This document shows positions 1 through 11,350 of a stretch of 64,000 nt of DNA, piece by piece (position 1 is the stretch's first letter; each line of letters begins with the position of its first letter). The stretch is from Pantoea sp. A4 (GTDB lineage: Bacteria; Pseudomonadota; Gammaproteobacteria; Enterobacterales; Enterobacteriaceae): assembly GCF_000295955.2 (NCBI RefSeq), contig NZ_ALXE01000004.1, forward strand, positions 1 to 64,000, in the 5' to 3' direction. Below the pieces are notes generated by a model. That model worked only from the letters and a program-made list of their open reading frames with translations, did not search any database and was not told the origin of the DNA. The translations under genes were made by a program, and so were the position numbers.

Positions 1-85
1 TCACTGCGCTCTGTCCTTAAATTCTGGTAGGCCAATCGGCCCAAAAAATCACATCCTGGTTAAGGGGCTTACGTGCCCCCTTCAA

Positions 86-514
86 CTAACCTTGCAACGT
101 CAGCGACGTACAAATCTCCTGCCAGCGTTGGTGATCTTCGGCGGTGAATTCACGCGCTGCCGAAAGAGTCAGCACCAGCATCTGCTTGCCATCCGTCACC
201 GGTAGCGCCAGCTGTTTTTGCCACAGCGGCTGATTATTGTGGCTGAACGCCGTTTCCACCGCGGTGGCCGCTAAGCGCCCTTCCGGCCCGACCAACACGG
301 TGCTGAATTCACTCTGCGCCGTGACCTGCATTTGCGGACGCAACATCTCCCACTGCTGGCGAAACGCCTGAGCCGCAGTGTCTCCGCTGGCGAGCGGCGC
401 ACGGCTGATGACAATAGTCAGACCACCTTTTGTATCACGCAGAATTTGAGTCGATGCGTCCTGCCACTCCGCAGGAAACAGTGAGAGTGAGCCTTCGTTA
501 AAACGATAATCCAT
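86..514 (-). CDS. T6SS effector chaperone, EagR/DcrB-like (DUF1795)
   Basis: Predicted 142-aa soluble protein of the DUF1795 family. The N-terminus MDYRFNEGSLSL and the residues QDASTQIL that follow are typical of EagR chaperones, which shield the N-terminal membrane segments of Rhs/PAAR effectors before type VI secretion. The reading frame is open upstream to 610. I chose ATG 514 because an AGGAAC ribosome site lies just before it, the protein then matches the usual family length (about 140 aa), and the family normally starts at this motif. Such genes usually sit between vgrG and an rhs or PAAR effector gene. On the minus strand the downstream gene would begin at or beyond the left edge of the window. 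DcrB-like lipoproteins share the fold, but no lipobox or signal peptide is present here. Family assignment is good; the effector partner is not visible. Confidence 0.75.
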   Translation of the reverse strand: MDYRFNEGSLSLFPAEWQDASTQILRDTKGGLTIVISRAPLASGDTAAQAFRQQWEMLRPQMQVTAQSEFSTVLVGPEGRLAATAVETAFSHNNQPLWQKQLALPVTDGKQMLVLTLSAAREFTAEDHQRWQEICTSLTLQG

Positions 515-840
515 AACCGGTTCCTGTCTTGTGATCCCTGATGCGTCAACCAGACCCACCGCCTGGAGCGCGACCGGCGGAACATTCACAAAATTAAAGC
601 ATGATGTCAATCAGAGCCACGCGCAAAAATCCGCCAGCGCATGTCTCATCTAATGGGCCGGATAAAACATCCTGCTGCTCAGTGAAATCCAGAGCAATAA
701 TGCATCGCAAATACAGCGATACACCTGATGATTCCCACCAATATTCTGCCCAATTATTCGTAAAAAAATTTCCTGCTACCCCACCGTACATTGGGCAAAG
801 CACTGGCAGTCTCTGCACGGCTTCACTAGAATGAGCGCGT

Positions 841-915
841 TCTCAACGGGGTGCCGCAAGGCTGAGAGAAACCCGTCGAACCTGATCTGGTTAATGCCAG
901 CGGAGGGATTTGAGA
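841..915 (+). promoter_or_regulatory. TPP riboswitch (THI element)
   Basis: The conserved THI-box blocks appear in order: CGGGGTGC, GGCTGAGAGA, ACCC, GAACCTGATCTGGTTAATGC and CAGCGGAGGGA. The closing helix P1 is formed by TCTCAA (841-846) and TTGAGA (910-915). It lies 57 bases upstream of the thiB start, so it should repress thiBPQ when thiamine pyrophosphate is plentiful. In enterobacteria this element acts mainly on translation and transcription of thiBPQ. The rest of the gap from 515 to 840 shows no convincing gene. Confidence 0.96.
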
Positions 916-971
916 GGCTGTGAAACTCAGATCCTTTGCGCATAACATGACAAATGCCTCTGGAGCGCAAA

Positions 972-1958
972 GTGTTGAAAAAAATCTTACCTGTCCTGCT
1001 GCTGATAACAGCGCCTGCCTTCGCGGCCAAACCGGTATTAACGGTCTACACCTACGACTCATTCTCCTCTGACTGGGGCCCTGGCCCGGCGGTGAAAAAA
1101 GCCTTTGAAGCCCAATGTGGCTGTGAACTGAAATACGTCGCGTTGGAAGATGGCGTTTCGCTGCTCAATCGTCTGCGTATGGAAGGCAAAAACAGCAAGG
1201 CGGATGTGGTGGTCGGGCTGGATAACAATCTGCTCCAGGCGGCGCAGCAAACGGGCTTGTTCAAGGCAAGCGGCGTGGATACCAGCAAACTGCAACTGCC
1301 GGAGGCGTGGCAGAACAACACCTTTGTCCCGTTTGATTACGGCTACTTTGCCTTTGTTTATGACAAAAATAAGCTGCCAAACCCGCCCAAAAGCCTGAAA
1401 GAACTGGTGGAAAGCCCGCAAAAGTGGCGCGTGATTTATGAAGATCCGCGCACCAGTACGCCAGGGCTTGGCCTGCTGCTGTGGATGCAAAAAGTGTATG
1501 GTGACCAGGCACCTGCGGCCTGGCAGAAGCTGGCCCAGAAAACCGTGACCGTAACCAAAGGCTGGAGTGAAGCCTATGGTCTGTTCCTGAAAGGGGAAGC
1601 GGATCTGGTGCTGAGTTACACCACCTCTCCGGCGTATCACATTATTGAAGAGAAAAAACAGAATTACGCCGCCGCGCCGTTCAGCGAAGGGCATTATGTG
1701 CAGGTCGAGGTGGCCGCACAGCTGAAAAACAGCCAACAGCCGCAGTTGGCACAGCAGTTTATGCAGTTCATCGTCTCCCCGGCTTTCCAGAACACCATTC
1801 CACAGGGCAACTGGATGTATCCGGTGATCAAAACCGATCTCCCTGCCGGTTTCCAGGGGCTGGTTCAGCCTGCAACCACGCTGAGCTACTCCGCCGCACA
1901 GGTGGCTGAGCATCGCGCCGGTTGGGTCAACGCCTGGCAAGCAGCCGTTAGCCGCTGA
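972..1958 (+). CDS. thiB: Thiamine/TPP periplasmic binding protein
   Basis: ThiB (TbpA) captures thiamine and its phosphates in the periplasm and hands them to ThiPQ. The 328-aa product begins with a Sec signal (hydrophobic ILPVLLLITAPAFA, cleavage after AFA) followed by KPVLTVYTYDSF, the family's N-terminal beta strand. It is nearly collinear with E. coli ThiB (327 aa). The frame is open from an ATG at 954, but I chose GTG 972: TGGAG at 961-965 is correctly spaced, and the protein then starts as in E. coli (fMet-LKK). It is the first gene of thiBPQ, below a TPP riboswitch, and its stop overlaps the thiP start by one base. Confidence 0.96.
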   Translation: MLKKILPVLLLITAPAFAAKPVLTVYTYDSFSSDWGPGPAVKKAFEAQCGCELKYVALEDGVSLLNRLRMEGKNSKADVVVGLDNNLLQAAQQTGLFKASGVDTSKLQLPEAWQNNTFVPFDYGYFAFVYDKNKLPNPPKSLKELVESPQKWRVIYEDPRTSTPGLGLLLWMQKVYGDQAPAAWQKLAQKTVTVTKGWSEAYGLFLKGEADLVLSYTTSPAYHIIEEKKQNYAAAPFSEGHYVQVEVAAQLKNSQQPQLAQQFMQFIVSPAFQNTIPQGNWMYPVIKTDLPAGFQGLVQPATTLSYSAAQVAEHRAGWVNAWQAAVSR

Positions 1959-3544
1959 TGCCACGTTGGTTACTTCCCGGCGTAAGTGCCATGCTGCTGC
2001 TAGGCAGTGTGGCACTGCTGGCCTTCGCTGCACTGTGGTTCTCCGCGCCCACGACCAATCTTTGGGGTTTGCTGCAAGATAGCTATCTGCGTCACGTGCT
2101 GTTTTTCTCCTTTAGCCAGGCACTGCTGTCCGCGCTGCTGTCGGTTATTCCGGCGATCTTCATCGCTCGGGCACTGTGGCGCAGGCGCTTTCCGGGCCGG
2201 GAGTGGCTGCTACGGCTGTGCGCCATGACGCTGGTGCTGCCGGTGCTGGTAGCCGTGTTTGGTCTGCTCACCGTTTATGGGCGCGTCGGCTGGCTGGCAC
2301 AGCTTTGTCAGTATTTAGGGCTGACCTGGAACTTCTCTCCCTATGGCTTGCAGGGCATTCTGCTGGCACACGTATTCTTCAATCTGCCACTGGCTACTCG
2401 CCTGATGCTGCAAGCGCTGGAGCGCATCCCGGCGGAACAGCGCCAGCTCGCGGCTCAGCTCAACCTGCGCGGCTGGTATGGCTTTCGCCTGCTGGAGTGG
2501 CCGTGGTTGCGCCGCCAACTGCTGCCCGCAGGGGCGCTGATTTTTATGCTGTGCTTCGCCAGTTTTGCCACTGTGCTGGCGCTGGGTGGCGGTCCGCGAG
2601 CCACCACCATCGAACTGGCTATCTATCAGGCACTGAGTTATGACTACGATCCGGCTCGCGCGGCACTGCTGGCGCTCCTGCAACTGCTCTGCTGCCTGAG
2701 CCTGCTGGCGGTGAGTCAGCGTTTGAGTAAGTCGTTACCCAGCGGGCATACGCAACTCCTGCAATGGCGCGATCCTCACGACTCTGGATTCGCGAAAATC
2801 AGCGATAGCCTGCTGATTGGGTTTACCCTGCTGCTGTTGCTGCCGCCGCTACTGGCAGTGGTGGTGAATGGCCTCCAGGGAGGCGTTGCCCACGGGCTGG
2901 CGCAACCTGCACTGTGGCAGGCAACGTTCACGTCACTGCGTATCGCACTCGGTGCAGGAATATTGTGTATTGTGCTCACCATGATGCTGTTGTGGAGCAG
3001 CCGGGAGCTTCGCCAGCGTCAGCGTTTGCTGGCGGCACAGAGTATGGAAGCCAGCGGGATGTTAATTCTGGCAATGCCCGGCATTGTGCTGGCGACCGGT
3101 TTCTTTTTACTCCTCAATAACAGCATTGGACTGCCCGAGAGCCCTGATGGACTGGTGATCTTCACTAACGCGTTGATTGCCATCCCCTACGCGATGAAGG
3201 TGCTGGAAATCCCGATGCGCGATCTAGGCGAGCGTTATGCACCACTGTGCGCCTCGCTTGGTTTGAGCGGCCTTAACCGACTGCGAGTGATTGAGCTACG
3301 GGCATTAAAGCGCCCGCTGGCACTGGCGCTGGCGTTTGCCTGTGTGTTGTCACTGGGGGATTTCGGCGTTATTGCCCTTTTTGGCAACGAGAATTTCCGC
3401 ACGCTGCCCTTTTACCTTTATCAACAGATTGGCGCTTATCGCGGCTCGGATGCGGCAGTGACCGCACTCCTGCTACTGCTCATCTGTTTGCTTTTGTTCA
3501 CCGTGATGGAAAAACTTTCAGGTCGCCATGCTGACACTCAATAA
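1958..3544 (+). CDS. thiP: Thiamine ABC transporter permease
   Basis: Inner-membrane permease of the thiamine/TPP importer, 528 aa (E. coli 536). It is a duplicated binding-protein-dependent permease with about 12 hydrophobic segments and two EAA-type loops, around residues 140-200 ([20 protein letters not shown]) and 400-460 ([19 protein letters not shown]). The start codon overlaps the thiB stop, and the 3' end overlaps thiQ by 17 bases, so translational coupling is likely. Sequence agreement with E. coli ThiP is high along the whole length. Confidence 0.96.
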   Translation: MPRWLLPGVSAMLLLGSVALLAFAALWFSAPTTNLWGLLQDSYLRHVLFFSFSQALLSALLSVIPAIFIARALWRRRFPGREWLLRLCAMTLVLPVLVAVFGLLTVYGRVGWLAQLCQYLGLTWNFSPYGLQGILLAHVFFNLPLATRLMLQALERIPAEQRQLAAQLNLRGWYGFRLLEWPWLRRQLLPAGALIFMLCFASFATVLALGGGPRATTIELAIYQALSYDYDPARAALLALLQLLCCLSLLAVSQRLSKSLPSGHTQLLQWRDPHDSGFAKISDSLLIGFTLLLLLPPLLAVVVNGLQGGVAHGLAQPALWQATFTSLRIALGAGILCIVLTMMLLWSSRELRQRQRLLAAQSMEASGMLILAMPGIVLATGFFLLLNNSIGLPESPDGLVIFTNALIAIPYAMKVLEIPMRDLGERYAPLCASLGLSGLNRLRVIELRALKRPLALALAFACVLSLGDFGVIALFGNENFRTLPFYLYQQIGAYRGSDAAVTALLLLLICLLLFTVMEKLSGRHADTQ

Positions 3545-4223
3545 TCTGACCTATCTCTATCAACATCTGCCGATGCGTTTCAACCTTGAGATCAAGGCAG
3601 GCGAACGGCTGGCGATTCTTGGGCCAAGTGGCGCAGGGAAAAGTACCCTGCTCAACCTGATTGCCGGATTCTTACCCGTGAGCCAGGGCAGCATCTGGAT
3701 TAACGGGGACGATCACAGTCACAGTGAACCGGCACAGCGGCCGGTTTCGATGCTGTTTCAGGAAAACAATCTGTTTCCGCACCTGACGGTACAGCAAAAT
3801 ATGGCTCTGGGGCTGCATCCGGGCATGAAACTGAATGCCACGCAGCGCGCGCAGTTGCTGGAGATTGCACAACAGATGGGGCTGGAGGAGATGCTGTCAC
3901 GTTTGCCTGGGCAGCTCTCTGGCGGGCAACGGCAGCGCGTGGCGCTGGCGCGCTGCTTACTGCGCGAGCGTCCGGTGTTGCTGCTCGATGAGCCTTTCTC
4001 AGCCCTTGACCCGGCCCTGAGAGCAGAGATGCTTCAGCGGGTTCGCAGCCTGTGTGAAGCGCGCCAGATGACGCTGCTAATGGTGTCACACAGCCTGGAA
4101 GATGCGCAGCAAATTGCACCGCGCAGCGTAGTGGTGGTGGATGGCAGAGTTTACTGGGATGGCCCTACTGCACAGCTACTGACGGGGGAAAGCCCCGCCG
4201 CCAGTATTCTGGGGGTGCGCTAG
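3528..4223 (+). CDS. thiQ: Thiamine ABC transporter ATPase
   Basis: ATP-binding subunit that powers ThiBP uptake, 231 aa. Walker A is GPSGAGKST at residues 32-40, the Q-loop is [10 protein letters not shown] near 80, the ABC signature LSGGQRQR is near 128, Walker B LLLDEPF near 152 and the switch His in VSHS. It overlaps thiP by 17 bases and completes the operon. Its last four bases overlap the stop of the convergent yabI gene, so there is no spacer for a separate terminator. Confidence 0.96.
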   Translation: MLTLNNLTYLYQHLPMRFNLEIKAGERLAILGPSGAGKSTLLNLIAGFLPVSQGSIWINGDDHSHSEPAQRPVSMLFQENNLFPHLTVQQNMALGLHPGMKLNATQRAQLLEIAQQMGLEEMLSRLPGQLSGGQRQRVALARCLLRERPVLLLDEPFSALDPALRAEMLQRVRSLCEARQMTLLMVSHSLEDAQQIAPRSVVVVDGRVYWDGPTAQLLTGESPAASILGVR

Positions 4224-4984
4224 CCGAAAAACACCCGCCACAGTAAATGCCGGAACAGTGGCATCATCGGGTGGAATTGCAGGGCAACAAACGCGCCACC
4301 ACCGATGATAAGCCCGAGTGGTGCCAGCCAGCGGAGTCGGGCCACGGTGAGTTTGGGCGACAGCCAGTCCTGGGTTTTTGCACTGCGCCACCAGCGCCAG
4401 CAGAGCCAGGCACCCAACCAGACCAGCACTGCCGTGCCTAACAGAAGCCACTTAAACCCACCGCCCTGATCGGCCTTCGGCACATCAATGGCAACGCCAG
4501 CCAGAATACCGGGCATCAGGTAGATCGGCGGCCAGAGCAGGCAGCCAATCAGGTTCGGGGCAATAAATTTCCGCACCGGCAGCTCCAGCATTCCTGCCAG
4601 CAGGGGGATCAGTGGCCGCGTTGGCCCGACAAAACGCCCCACCAAAATGGTAAACATGCTGTGTTCATACAGCGCATGTTCGGTTTTATCGAGCAGCTTT
4701 TGATGCTTTTTCAGGTATTTCCAGCGGTGCAACGGTCCCTGGAATTTCCAGCCAATACCGTAGGAGAGCCAGTCACCCAGCAGGCAGCCGGCAAACCCCG
4801 CTGCCCATGCCGGATAGAGGCCAATCTGGCCGCTGCCCACCAGCGCACCGAGGCTCGCCATCATCACCGTACCCGGCAGCAGTAACCCGACCAACGCGAG
4901 AGATTCGAGAAAAGTCACCAGCGCAACGGCAAATAAAGCCCACTCCAGTGACTGTGTAAACAGATGTTGTACCCAGGCTTCCAT
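4220..4984 (-). CDS. yabI: DedA-family inner-membrane protein YabI
   Basis: DedA/SNARE-associated family membrane protein, 254 aa, the same length as E. coli YabI. Family features are [14 protein letters not shown] near the N-terminus and [17 protein letters not shown] in the middle, which holds the conserved Arg and Gly residues. DedA proteins are linked to lipid scrambling and proton-motive-force maintenance; the exact role of YabI is not settled. ATG 4984 is chosen over the upstream in-frame ATG at 5002, because an AGGA site precedes it at proper distance and it gives the family length. It is convergent with thiQ, as in E. coli. Confidence 0.92.
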   Translation of the reverse strand: MEAWVQHLFTQSLEWALFAVALVTFLESLALVGLLLPGTVMMASLGALVGSGQIGLYPAWAAGFAGCLLGDWLSYGIGWKFQGPLHRWKYLKKHQKLLDKTEHALYEHSMFTILVGRFVGPTRPLIPLLAGMLELPVRKFIAPNLIGCLLWPPIYLMPGILAGVAIDVPKADQGGGFKWLLLGTAVLVWLGAWLCWRWWRSAKTQDWLSPKLTVARLRWLAPLGLIIGGGAFVALQFHPMMPLFRHLLWRVFFG

Positions 4985-5086
4985 AACCATCCTTAACGAC
5001 AACCGAAGGCAGGATTGTCCAGAGCCAGGCCGACAGCGTCAAGGTGAGAATTGTAGAGAGGTATTGACATTAAGTGCCATTGGGAA

Positions 5087-5102
5087 CTGTATAAATATAC
5101 AT
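5087..5102 (+). promoter_or_regulatory. LexA (SOS) box of polB
   Basis: CTGT (5087-5090), eight AT bases, then ACAT (5099-5102) fits the LexA consensus CTGT-N8-ACAG with one mismatch. A TTGACA -35-like hexamer is at 5064-5069 and a TGCTATACT extended -10-like element at 5102-5110. E. coli polB (dinA) is SOS-controlled from the same position, so this is very likely its operator. Confidence 0.8.
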
Positions 5103-5136
5103 GCTATACTCTGAGCAACTACGCAGCGGAGTTATT

Positions 5137-7497
5137 GTGACCACACCTCAAGCCGGATTTCTTCTCAGTCGCCACTGGCGCGATACCCCAACAGGCAGTG
5201 AAATCAGCCTGTGGCTGGCTACGGACAGTGGCCCGCAACAGGTGATTTTACCGCCACAGGAAGCGGTGGCTTTTATTCCGGAAGCCTGGCGCGAACAGGT
5301 TGAAGCCTTGTTAAAGGCAGAGTCGCACTGGCGCATCACGCCGCTGACGCTGCGGGATTTTCGGCATCGTCCGGTGTTTGGTCTCTACTGCCGCCAATAT
5401 CGTCAGCTACAGCGGCTAGAGAAGCTGCTACGCGAGCAAGGTATACCGGTTTATGAAGGGGATATTCGCCCCGCCGAGCGCTTTTTAATGGAGCGTTTTA
5501 TCACCGCGGCGGTGTGGTTTGATGGTGAACCACGCGGCGGAGTAATACGCAATGCCCGTATCAAGCCCCACCCGGATTATCGCCCCCCGCTGAAGTGGGT
5601 ATCGCTGGATATCGAAACCACGCAACACGGTGAACTGTACTGCATCGGCCTGGAAGGCTGTGGTCAGCGTCAGGTATACATGCTCGGCCCCGCCAACGGG
5701 GATGCAAGTGAACTGGACTTTGAACTGATCTACCTTGATAGCCGCCCACAGCTGCTGGAAGCGCTTAACGCCTGGTTTGCCCAACACGATCCCGATGTGG
5801 TTATCGGCTGGAATGTGGTGCAGTTTGACCTGCGTGTATTGCAAAAGCATGCTGACCGTTACGGTATTCCACTGCGCCTGGGCCGCAATAATAGCGCACT
5901 GGAGTGGCGCGAACACGGCTTCAAGCCCGGTGTGTTTTTTGCCCAGGCCAACGGCCGCCTGATCATTGATGGCATCGAGGGGCTTAAATCCGCCTTTTGG
6001 GATTTCCCCTCTTTCAGCCTTGAAGCCGTTGCCCAGCAGTTGCTGGGTGAAGGCAAAGCGATTGACAACCCCTGGCAGCGCATGGAAGAGATCAACTGGC
6101 GCTTCGCGAACGACAAGCCAGCCCTGGCGCGCTACAACCTGAAAGACTGCGAGCTGGTCACGCGCATTTTCCATAAAACCGATCTGATGCCTTTTTTACT
6201 GGAACGTTCGGCGGTGAATGGCCTGGCGGTAGACCGGCATGGCGGTTCTGTCGCTGCGTTTGGTCATCTCTACATTCCACGCATGCACCGGCTTGGGTTT
6301 GTCGCCCCCAATTTAGGCGAAGTGGCACCGGAAGCCAGCCCCGGCGGCTACGTGATGGACTCTCGCCCCGGCCTGTATGATTCCGTGCTGGTGCTGGACT
6401 TCAAAAGCCTGTACCCCTCCATCATTCGTACTTTCCTGATCGACCCGGTCGGGCTGGTGGAAGGCCTCGCCCATCCTGATGATGTTGATTCCGTACCGGG
6501 CTTTCGCGAAGCGCGCTTTTCACGCTATACCCACGCATTACCCGCCATCGTGGAGCAAATCTGGCAAGGCCGCGAACACGCCAAACAGCAGGGTAATAAG
6601 CCGCTGTCGCAGGCGCTGAAAATCATCATGAATGCCTTTTATGGCGTGTTAGGCACCAGCGCCTGCCGCTTCTTCGATCCCCGCCTCGCCTCGTCAATCA
6701 CGCTACGCGGCCATGCCATCATGCAGCAGACACGAGCACTGATTGAGGCCGAAGGGTTTGACGTGATTTACGGCGATACGGATTCCACCTTTGTCTGGTT
6801 GAAATCCGCCCACAGTGAAGCCGAAGCCGCAGAGATTGGTCAGCGGCTGGCAAGCCACGTTAATCAGTGGTGGCAGCAGCATTTGCAGCAGGAGTACGGG
6901 CTGAGCAGCGCACTGGAGCTGGAGTATGAGAATCACTTCTGCCGTTTTCTCATGCCGACCATTCGGGGTGCGGAACAGGGCAGTAAAAAACGTTACGCTG
7001 GTTTAATTCGCCAGGGTGAGCAGGCCCACATGGTGTTTAAGGGGCTGGAGTCAGTGCGTACCGACTGGACGCCACTCGCGCAGCAGTTTCAGCAACAGCT
7101 CTATAGCCTGATTTTTCATCGCCAGCCCTGGCAGGAGTACATCCGTACCACCGTCAGCCAACTGCTGGCCGGCGAACTGGATGACCAACTGGTGTATAAA
7201 AAACGCCTGCGTCGCCCACTCAAAGAGTATGAACGCAACGTACCGCCACATGTGCGCGCAGCCCGGCTAGCCGATGACTTCAATCAGAAACAGGGGCGAC
7301 CGTTGCTCTACCAAAATGGCGGTTCGATCCGCTACGTCATGGCCACCGCCGGGCCAGAACCGCTGGAAGCTCGTTCAACGCCGCTTGACTATGATCACTA
7401 CATTAGTCGTCAGCTACAGCCGGTTGCCGATGGCATCCTGCCTTTTGTCGGTGATGACTTTGCTACACTCATAACAGGTCAGTTAGGACTGTTTTGA
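5137..7497 (+). CDS. polB: DNA polymerase II
   Basis: SOS-induced family B DNA polymerase used in replication restart and translesion synthesis, 786 aa (E. coli 783). The exonuclease domain shows SLDIETT (about residue 156) for metal binding. The polymerase domain shows [10 protein letters not shown] (about 421), [12 protein letters not shown] (about 495) and YGDTDST (about 545) with the catalytic aspartates; the C-terminus TGQLGLF matches a clamp-binding tail. The frame extends up to an ATG at 5101, but that codon overlaps the LexA box and promoter. GTG 5137, preceded by GGAG at 5128-5131, aligns with the E. coli start and is preferred. It is followed by rapA in the same direction. Confidence 0.96.
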   Translation: MTTPQAGFLLSRHWRDTPTGSEISLWLATDSGPQQVILPPQEAVAFIPEAWREQVEALLKAESHWRITPLTLRDFRHRPVFGLYCRQYRQLQRLEKLLREQGIPVYEGDIRPAERFLMERFITAAVWFDGEPRGGVIRNARIKPHPDYRPPLKWVSLDIETTQHGELYCIGLEGCGQRQVYMLGPANGDASELDFELIYLDSRPQLLEALNAWFAQHDPDVVIGWNVVQFDLRVLQKHADRYGIPLRLGRNNSALEWREHGFKPGVFFAQANGRLIIDGIEGLKSAFWDFPSFSLEAVAQQLLGEGKAIDNPWQRMEEINWRFANDKPALARYNLKDCELVTRIFHKTDLMPFLLERSAVNGLAVDRHGGSVAAFGHLYIPRMHRLGFVAPNLGEVAPEASPGGYVMDSRPGLYDSVLVLDFKSLYPSIIRTFLIDPVGLVEGLAHPDDVDSVPGFREARFSRYTHALPAIVEQIWQGREHAKQQGNKPLSQALKIIMNAFYGVLGTSACRFFDPRLASSITLRGHAIMQQTRALIEAEGFDVIYGDTDSTFVWLKSAHSEAEAAEIGQRLASHVNQWWQQHLQQEYGLSSALELEYENHFCRFLMPTIRGAEQGSKKRYAGLIRQGEQAHMVFKGLESVRTDWTPLAQQFQQQLYSLIFHRQPWQEYIRTTVSQLLAGELDDQLVYKKRLRRPLKEYERNVPPHVRAARLADDFNQKQGRPLLYQNGGSIRYVMATAGPEPLEARSTPLDYDHYISRQLQPVADGILPFVGDDFATLITGQLGLF

Positions 7498-7652
7498 CTG
7501 TTGGCGAAAGCCCCGCCTTCCAGTACCATAGCGCCCTTCCTCACCTTCACTGCAAAGTTACCTGCACCAGGCCCCTTCGCCTGGCGACAAACTATTGCCT
7601 GTGAGCAGGAATACATATCAAAAACACACTAAGAGAATCGAGCTAAAAAAAT

Positions 7653-10559
7653 ATGGTGTTTACATTAGGTCAGCGCTGGATAAGTGATACGGAAAGTGAA
7701 CTGGGACTGGGTACCGTGGTAGCGGTGGACGCACGTATGGTTACGTTAATGTATCCAGCAACGGGTGAGAACCGCCTTTACGCCAGCAATGACTCTCCCA
7801 TCACACGTGTTATCTTCAACCCCGGTGATACCGTTACCAGCCACGAAGGCTGGCAGATGGTCGTCGATGAAGTGCGCAATGCCAATGACCTGATGACCTA
7901 TATTGGTACCCGCCTCGATACCGAAGAGAGCGGTGTGATACTGCGCGAAGTGATGCTCGACAGCAAACTGGTGTTCAGTAAGCCACAGGATCGCCTGTTT
8001 GCCGGTCAGCTTGACCGTATGGACCGTTTCGCCCTGCGCTATCGCGCACGTAAATATCAGAGTGCTCAGTATCGCTTAGCCGTCAGTGGCCTGCGCGGTA
8101 TGCGTACCAACCTGATTCCGCACCAGCTCCACATTGCCCATGATGTAGGCCGTCGCCACGCACCTCGCGTGCTGCTGGCGGATGAAGTGGGCCTGGGTAA
8201 AACCATTGAAGCCGGGATGATCATCCAGCAACAGCTGCTGGCTGGCCGTGCTGAGCGCGTGCTGATTGTGGTGCCAGAAACCCTGCAACATCAGTGGCTG
8301 GTTGAAATGCTGCGCCGCTTCAACCTGCGTTTCGCCCTGTTTGATGACGACCGCTACGCCGAAGCCCAACACGACAGCACCAACCCGTTTGACACCGAGC
8401 AGCTGATTATCTGCTCGCTGGACTTCGTGCGTCGTAACAAGCAGCGTCTGAACCTGCTGGCTGAAGCCGAGTGGGATCTGCTGGTGGTGGATGAAGCGCA
8501 CCACCTCGCCTGGTCTGAAGGCGAACCGAGCCGTGAGTACCAGGTGATTGAGCAACTGGCTGAAAGCACCCCTGGCGTACTGCTGCTGACTGCAACCCCT
8601 GAGCAGCTCGGGATGGAAAGCCACTTTGCGCGCCTGCGCCTGTTGGATCCGGATCGCTTCCACGATTTCGAGGCTTTCAATGCCGAACAGCAGCAATACC
8701 GCCCGGTTGCCGATGCGGTCTCTTCGCTGTTGGCTGACAACGCCATCTCCAATGATGAGATGAACCTGATTAACGATCTGGTCGGCGAGCAGGATATTGA
8801 GCCGCTGCTACAGGTCGCTAACAGCGAGCGCGAAGGCAAGCTGGACGCACGCAAAGAGCTGATCAGCATGTTGATGGATCGCCACGGCACCAGCCGCGTG
8901 CTGTTCCGTAACACCCGTAACGGCGTGAAAGGCTTCCCGAAACGCGAACTGCACCAGATCCGCCTGCCGCTGCCTGCGCAGTATCAAACGGCGATCAAAG
9001 TTTCCGGCATCATGAGTGCGCGTAAAAGCGCTGATGAACGCGCGCGTGACATGCTCTATCCAGAACAGATTTATCAGGAGTTCGAAGGCGACAGCGGCAC
9101 CTGGTGGAACTTCGACCCACGCGTTGAGTGGCTGATGGGCTACCTGACCACCAACCGCAAACATAAAGTGCTGGTGATTTGCGCCAAAGCCGCGACCGCA
9201 CTGCAACTGGAACAGGTTCTGCGCGAGCGCGAAGGTATCCGCGCTGCGGTGTTCCATGAAGGCTTGTCGATCATCGAGCGCGACCGCGCGGCAGCCTTCT
9301 TCGCCTCAGAAGAAGATGGCGCTCAGGTGCTGATCTGTTCTGAAATCGGTTCTGAAGGCCGTAACTTCCAGTTCGCCAGCCGCCTGGTGATGTTCGACCT
9401 GCCGTTTAACCCGGACCTGCTGGAACAGCGTATTGGTCGTCTGGACCGTATCGGTCAGATGCGTGATATCGAGATCATGGTGCCGTGGCTGGAAAAAACG
9501 GCTCAAGCGGTGCTGCTGCGCTGGTATCACGAAGGTCTGGATGCGTTTGAACACACTTGCCCGACCGGTCGTACCATTTATGACAGCGTCTATGGCCAGT
9601 TGATCGAATATCTCGCGGCACCTGAAAACCCAGAAGGGTTGGATGAATTTATTAACGGCTGCCGTAAACAGCACGATGCGTTGAAATCGCAGCTGGAACA
9701 GGGCCGTGACCGCCTGCTGGAGATGCACTCCAACGGTGGCGAAGCCGCACAGCAACTGGCTGATGAAATTGCTGCTCAGGACAACGACACTGAGCTGGTT
9801 AACTTTGCCCTCAACCTGTTTGATATCGTCGGTATCAACCAGGAGGACCGCAGCGATAATCTGATCGTCCTGACGCCATCAGACCACATGCTGGTGCCGG
9901 ATTTCCCAGGCCTGCCGGAAGATGGCTGCACCATTACCTTTAACCGTAATCAGGCACTGTCGCGCGAAGATGCGCAGTTCATCACCTGGGAACATCCACT
10001 GATTCGTAACGGTCTGGATCTGATCCTGTCAGGTGATACCGGCAGCTGTGCCCTGTCGCTGCTGAAAAACAAAGCCTTGCCGGTCGGCACGCTGCTGGTG
10101 GAGCTGGTGTATGTGGTGGAAGCCCAGGCACCGAAGCACCTGCAACTGACCCGCTTCCTGCCGCCAACGCCAGTGCGCATCCTGCTGGACCGCAACGGCA
10201 CTAACCTGGCGGGTAAAGTGGAGTTCGAAAGCTTCAACCGTCAGCTCAACGCCGTTAACCGTCATACTGGCAGCAAGCTGGTGAATGCCGTACAGCAAGA
10301 AGTTCACGCTATTCTGACCAAAGGTGAAGATGTGGTAGCACCAGAAGCGCGTGCGCTGATTGAGGTTGCCCGTCAGGAAGCGGATGAGCAGCTGAGTGCT
10401 GAGCTGTCACGTCTGGAAGCATTGAAAGCGGTGAACCCGAACATCCGTGACGATGAAGTCGAAGCGCTGGAAACCAACCGTCAGGAAGTGTTGAACAGCC
10501 TGAACGATGCCAACTGGCGTCTTGATGCGTTACGCCTGATTGTGGTGACACACCAGTAA
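7653..10559 (+). CDS. rapA: RNA polymerase-recycling ATPase RapA
   Basis: Swi2/Snf2-type ATPase bound to RNA polymerase core that helps recycle it after termination. At 968 aa it is the same length as E. coli RapA. The N-terminal Tudor-like region starts [18 protein letters not shown]. Walker A is [12 protein letters not shown] near residue 175, the DEAH box (VVDEAHH) near 278, the helicase C motif [11 protein letters not shown] near 590, and the conserved C-terminus [14 protein letters not shown] is present. A 155-base spacer without an evident terminator separates it from polB. Confidence 0.97.
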   Translation: MVFTLGQRWISDTESELGLGTVVAVDARMVTLMYPATGENRLYASNDSPITRVIFNPGDTVTSHEGWQMVVDEVRNANDLMTYIGTRLDTEESGVILREVMLDSKLVFSKPQDRLFAGQLDRMDRFALRYRARKYQSAQYRLAVSGLRGMRTNLIPHQLHIAHDVGRRHAPRVLLADEVGLGKTIEAGMIIQQQLLAGRAERVLIVVPETLQHQWLVEMLRRFNLRFALFDDDRYAEAQHDSTNPFDTEQLIICSLDFVRRNKQRLNLLAEAEWDLLVVDEAHHLAWSEGEPSREYQVIEQLAESTPGVLLLTATPEQLGMESHFARLRLLDPDRFHDFEAFNAEQQQYRPVADAVSSLLADNAISNDEMNLINDLVGEQDIEPLLQVANSEREGKLDARKELISMLMDRHGTSRVLFRNTRNGVKGFPKRELHQIRLPLPAQYQTAIKVSGIMSARKSADERARDMLYPEQIYQEFEGDSGTWWNFDPRVEWLMGYLTTNRKHKVLVICAKAATALQLEQVLREREGIRAAVFHEGLSIIERDRAAAFFASEEDGAQVLICSEIGSEGRNFQFASRLVMFDLPFNPDLLEQRIGRLDRIGQMRDIEIMVPWLEKTAQAVLLRWYHEGLDAFEHTCPTGRTIYDSVYGQLIEYLAAPENPEGLDEFINGCRKQHDALKSQLEQGRDRLLEMHSNGGEAAQQLADEIAAQDNDTELVNFALNLFDIVGINQEDRSDNLIVLTPSDHMLVPDFPGLPEDGCTITFNRNQALSREDAQFITWEHPLIRNGLDLILSGDTGSCALSLLKNKALPVGTLLVELVYVVEAQAPKHLQLTRFLPPTPVRILLDRNGTNLAGKVEFESFNRQLNAVNRHTGSKLVNAVQQEVHAILTKGEDVVAPEARALIEVARQEADEQLSAELSRLEALKAVNPNIRDDEVEALETNRQEVLNSLNDANWRLDALRLIVVTHQ

Positions 10560-10565
10560 GTTTAT

Positions 10566-10588
10566 GGGGCCGTAAGGCCCCTTGTTTT
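10566..10588 (+). terminator. Hairpin after rapA
   Basis: GGGGCC (10566-10571), loop GTAA, GGCCCC (10576-10581), then TTGTTTT. It is a compact intrinsic-terminator-like hairpin directly after the rapA stop and just before the rluA ribosome site, so it may attenuate read-through into rluA. Confidence 0.7.
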
Positions 10589-10595
10589 GGAACAG

Positions 10596-11252
10596 ATGAT
10601 GGAACCTTATAACCCCCCGCGCGACCCCTGGCTGCATATTCTCTACCAGGACGATTTTATTATGGTCGTCAATAAACCGAGCGGTTTGTTGTCCGTACCT
10701 GGCCGACTGGAAGAGCACAAAGACAGCGTCATGACGCGCGTTCAGCGTGATTTTCCTGAAGCGGAGTCAGTGCATCGCCTTGATATGGCCACCAGTGGTG
10801 TGATTGTGGTCGCGCTGACCAAACCCGCTGAGCGCGAGCTGAAACGCCAGTTCCGCGATCGTGAGCCGTCCAAGACCTATGTGGCTCGCGTGTGGGGGCA
10901 TCCGACGCCGGAAAAAGGCCTGGTGGATCTGCCGCTGATTTGCGACTGGCCGAATCGGCCGATGCAGAAAGTGTGCTTTGAAACCGGTAAGTCGGCGCAA
11001 ACCGAATATGAAGTGCTCTCTTACGATGCGGATAACAGTGCGCGGGTTTCGCTAAAACCCATCACTGGCCGTTCGCACCAGTTGCGTGTTCACATGCTGG
11101 CGCTGGGTCATCCGATTCTTGGCGATAACTTTTATGCCCATCCAGAGGCTAAAGCCATGGCTTCGCGCCTGCAACTGCATGCCGAATCACTGACGATTGT
11201 GCATCCGAAATTCGGTAACAGCATGACTTTTCGTCAGCCTGCGGAGTTTTAA
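10596..11252 (+). CDS. rluA: Dual-specificity pseudouridine synthase RluA
   Basis: Makes pseudouridine 746 in 23S rRNA and 32 in several tRNAs. The product is about 218 aa (E. coli 219). The family motif HRLDMATSG, which contains the catalytic Asp, is near residue 58, and the PITGRSHQLRVHM motif is near 160. Two adjacent ATGs (10596 and 10599) are both possible after the TTGGAA site; the choice changes only one residue. It lies 36 bases after rapA, behind a small hairpin, as in E. coli. Confidence 0.95.
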   Translation: MMEPYNPPRDPWLHILYQDDFIMVVNKPSGLLSVPGRLEEHKDSVMTRVQRDFPEAESVHRLDMATSGVIVVALTKPAERELKRQFRDREPSKTYVARVWGHPTPEKGLVDLPLICDWPNRPMQKVCFETGKSAQTEYEVLSYDADNSARVSLKPITGRSHQLRVHMLALGHPILGDNFYAHPEAKAMASRLQLHAESLTIVHPKFGNSMTFRQPAEF

Positions 11253-11350
11253 TTCGCACTCCGCCACTGCCTCACAGCCAAACCGTTTTCTGGCCGACCG
11301 ATGAAGTAAACCGGTGTTTCGTTCATCGTATCAGCCAGAATAACCCGCTG

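Noticed and set aside
64-79. GGGGC/GCCCC hairpin as a terminator after the DUF1795 gene
   Set aside because: No T-run follows on either strand; the short stem alone is not enough.
601-834. 77-codon ORF between the DUF1795 gene and the TPP riboswitch
   Set aside because: No ribosome site, low-complexity non-coding-like composition, and it runs up to the riboswitch.
1059-2033. 324-codon open frame on the minus strand opposite thiB
   Set aside because: It is a shadow of the thiB coding frame; no ribosome site or recognisable family, while thiB on the plus strand is unmistakable.
5485-6174. 229-codon open frame opposite polB
   Set aside because: Antisense shadow of a well-matched polymerase gene.
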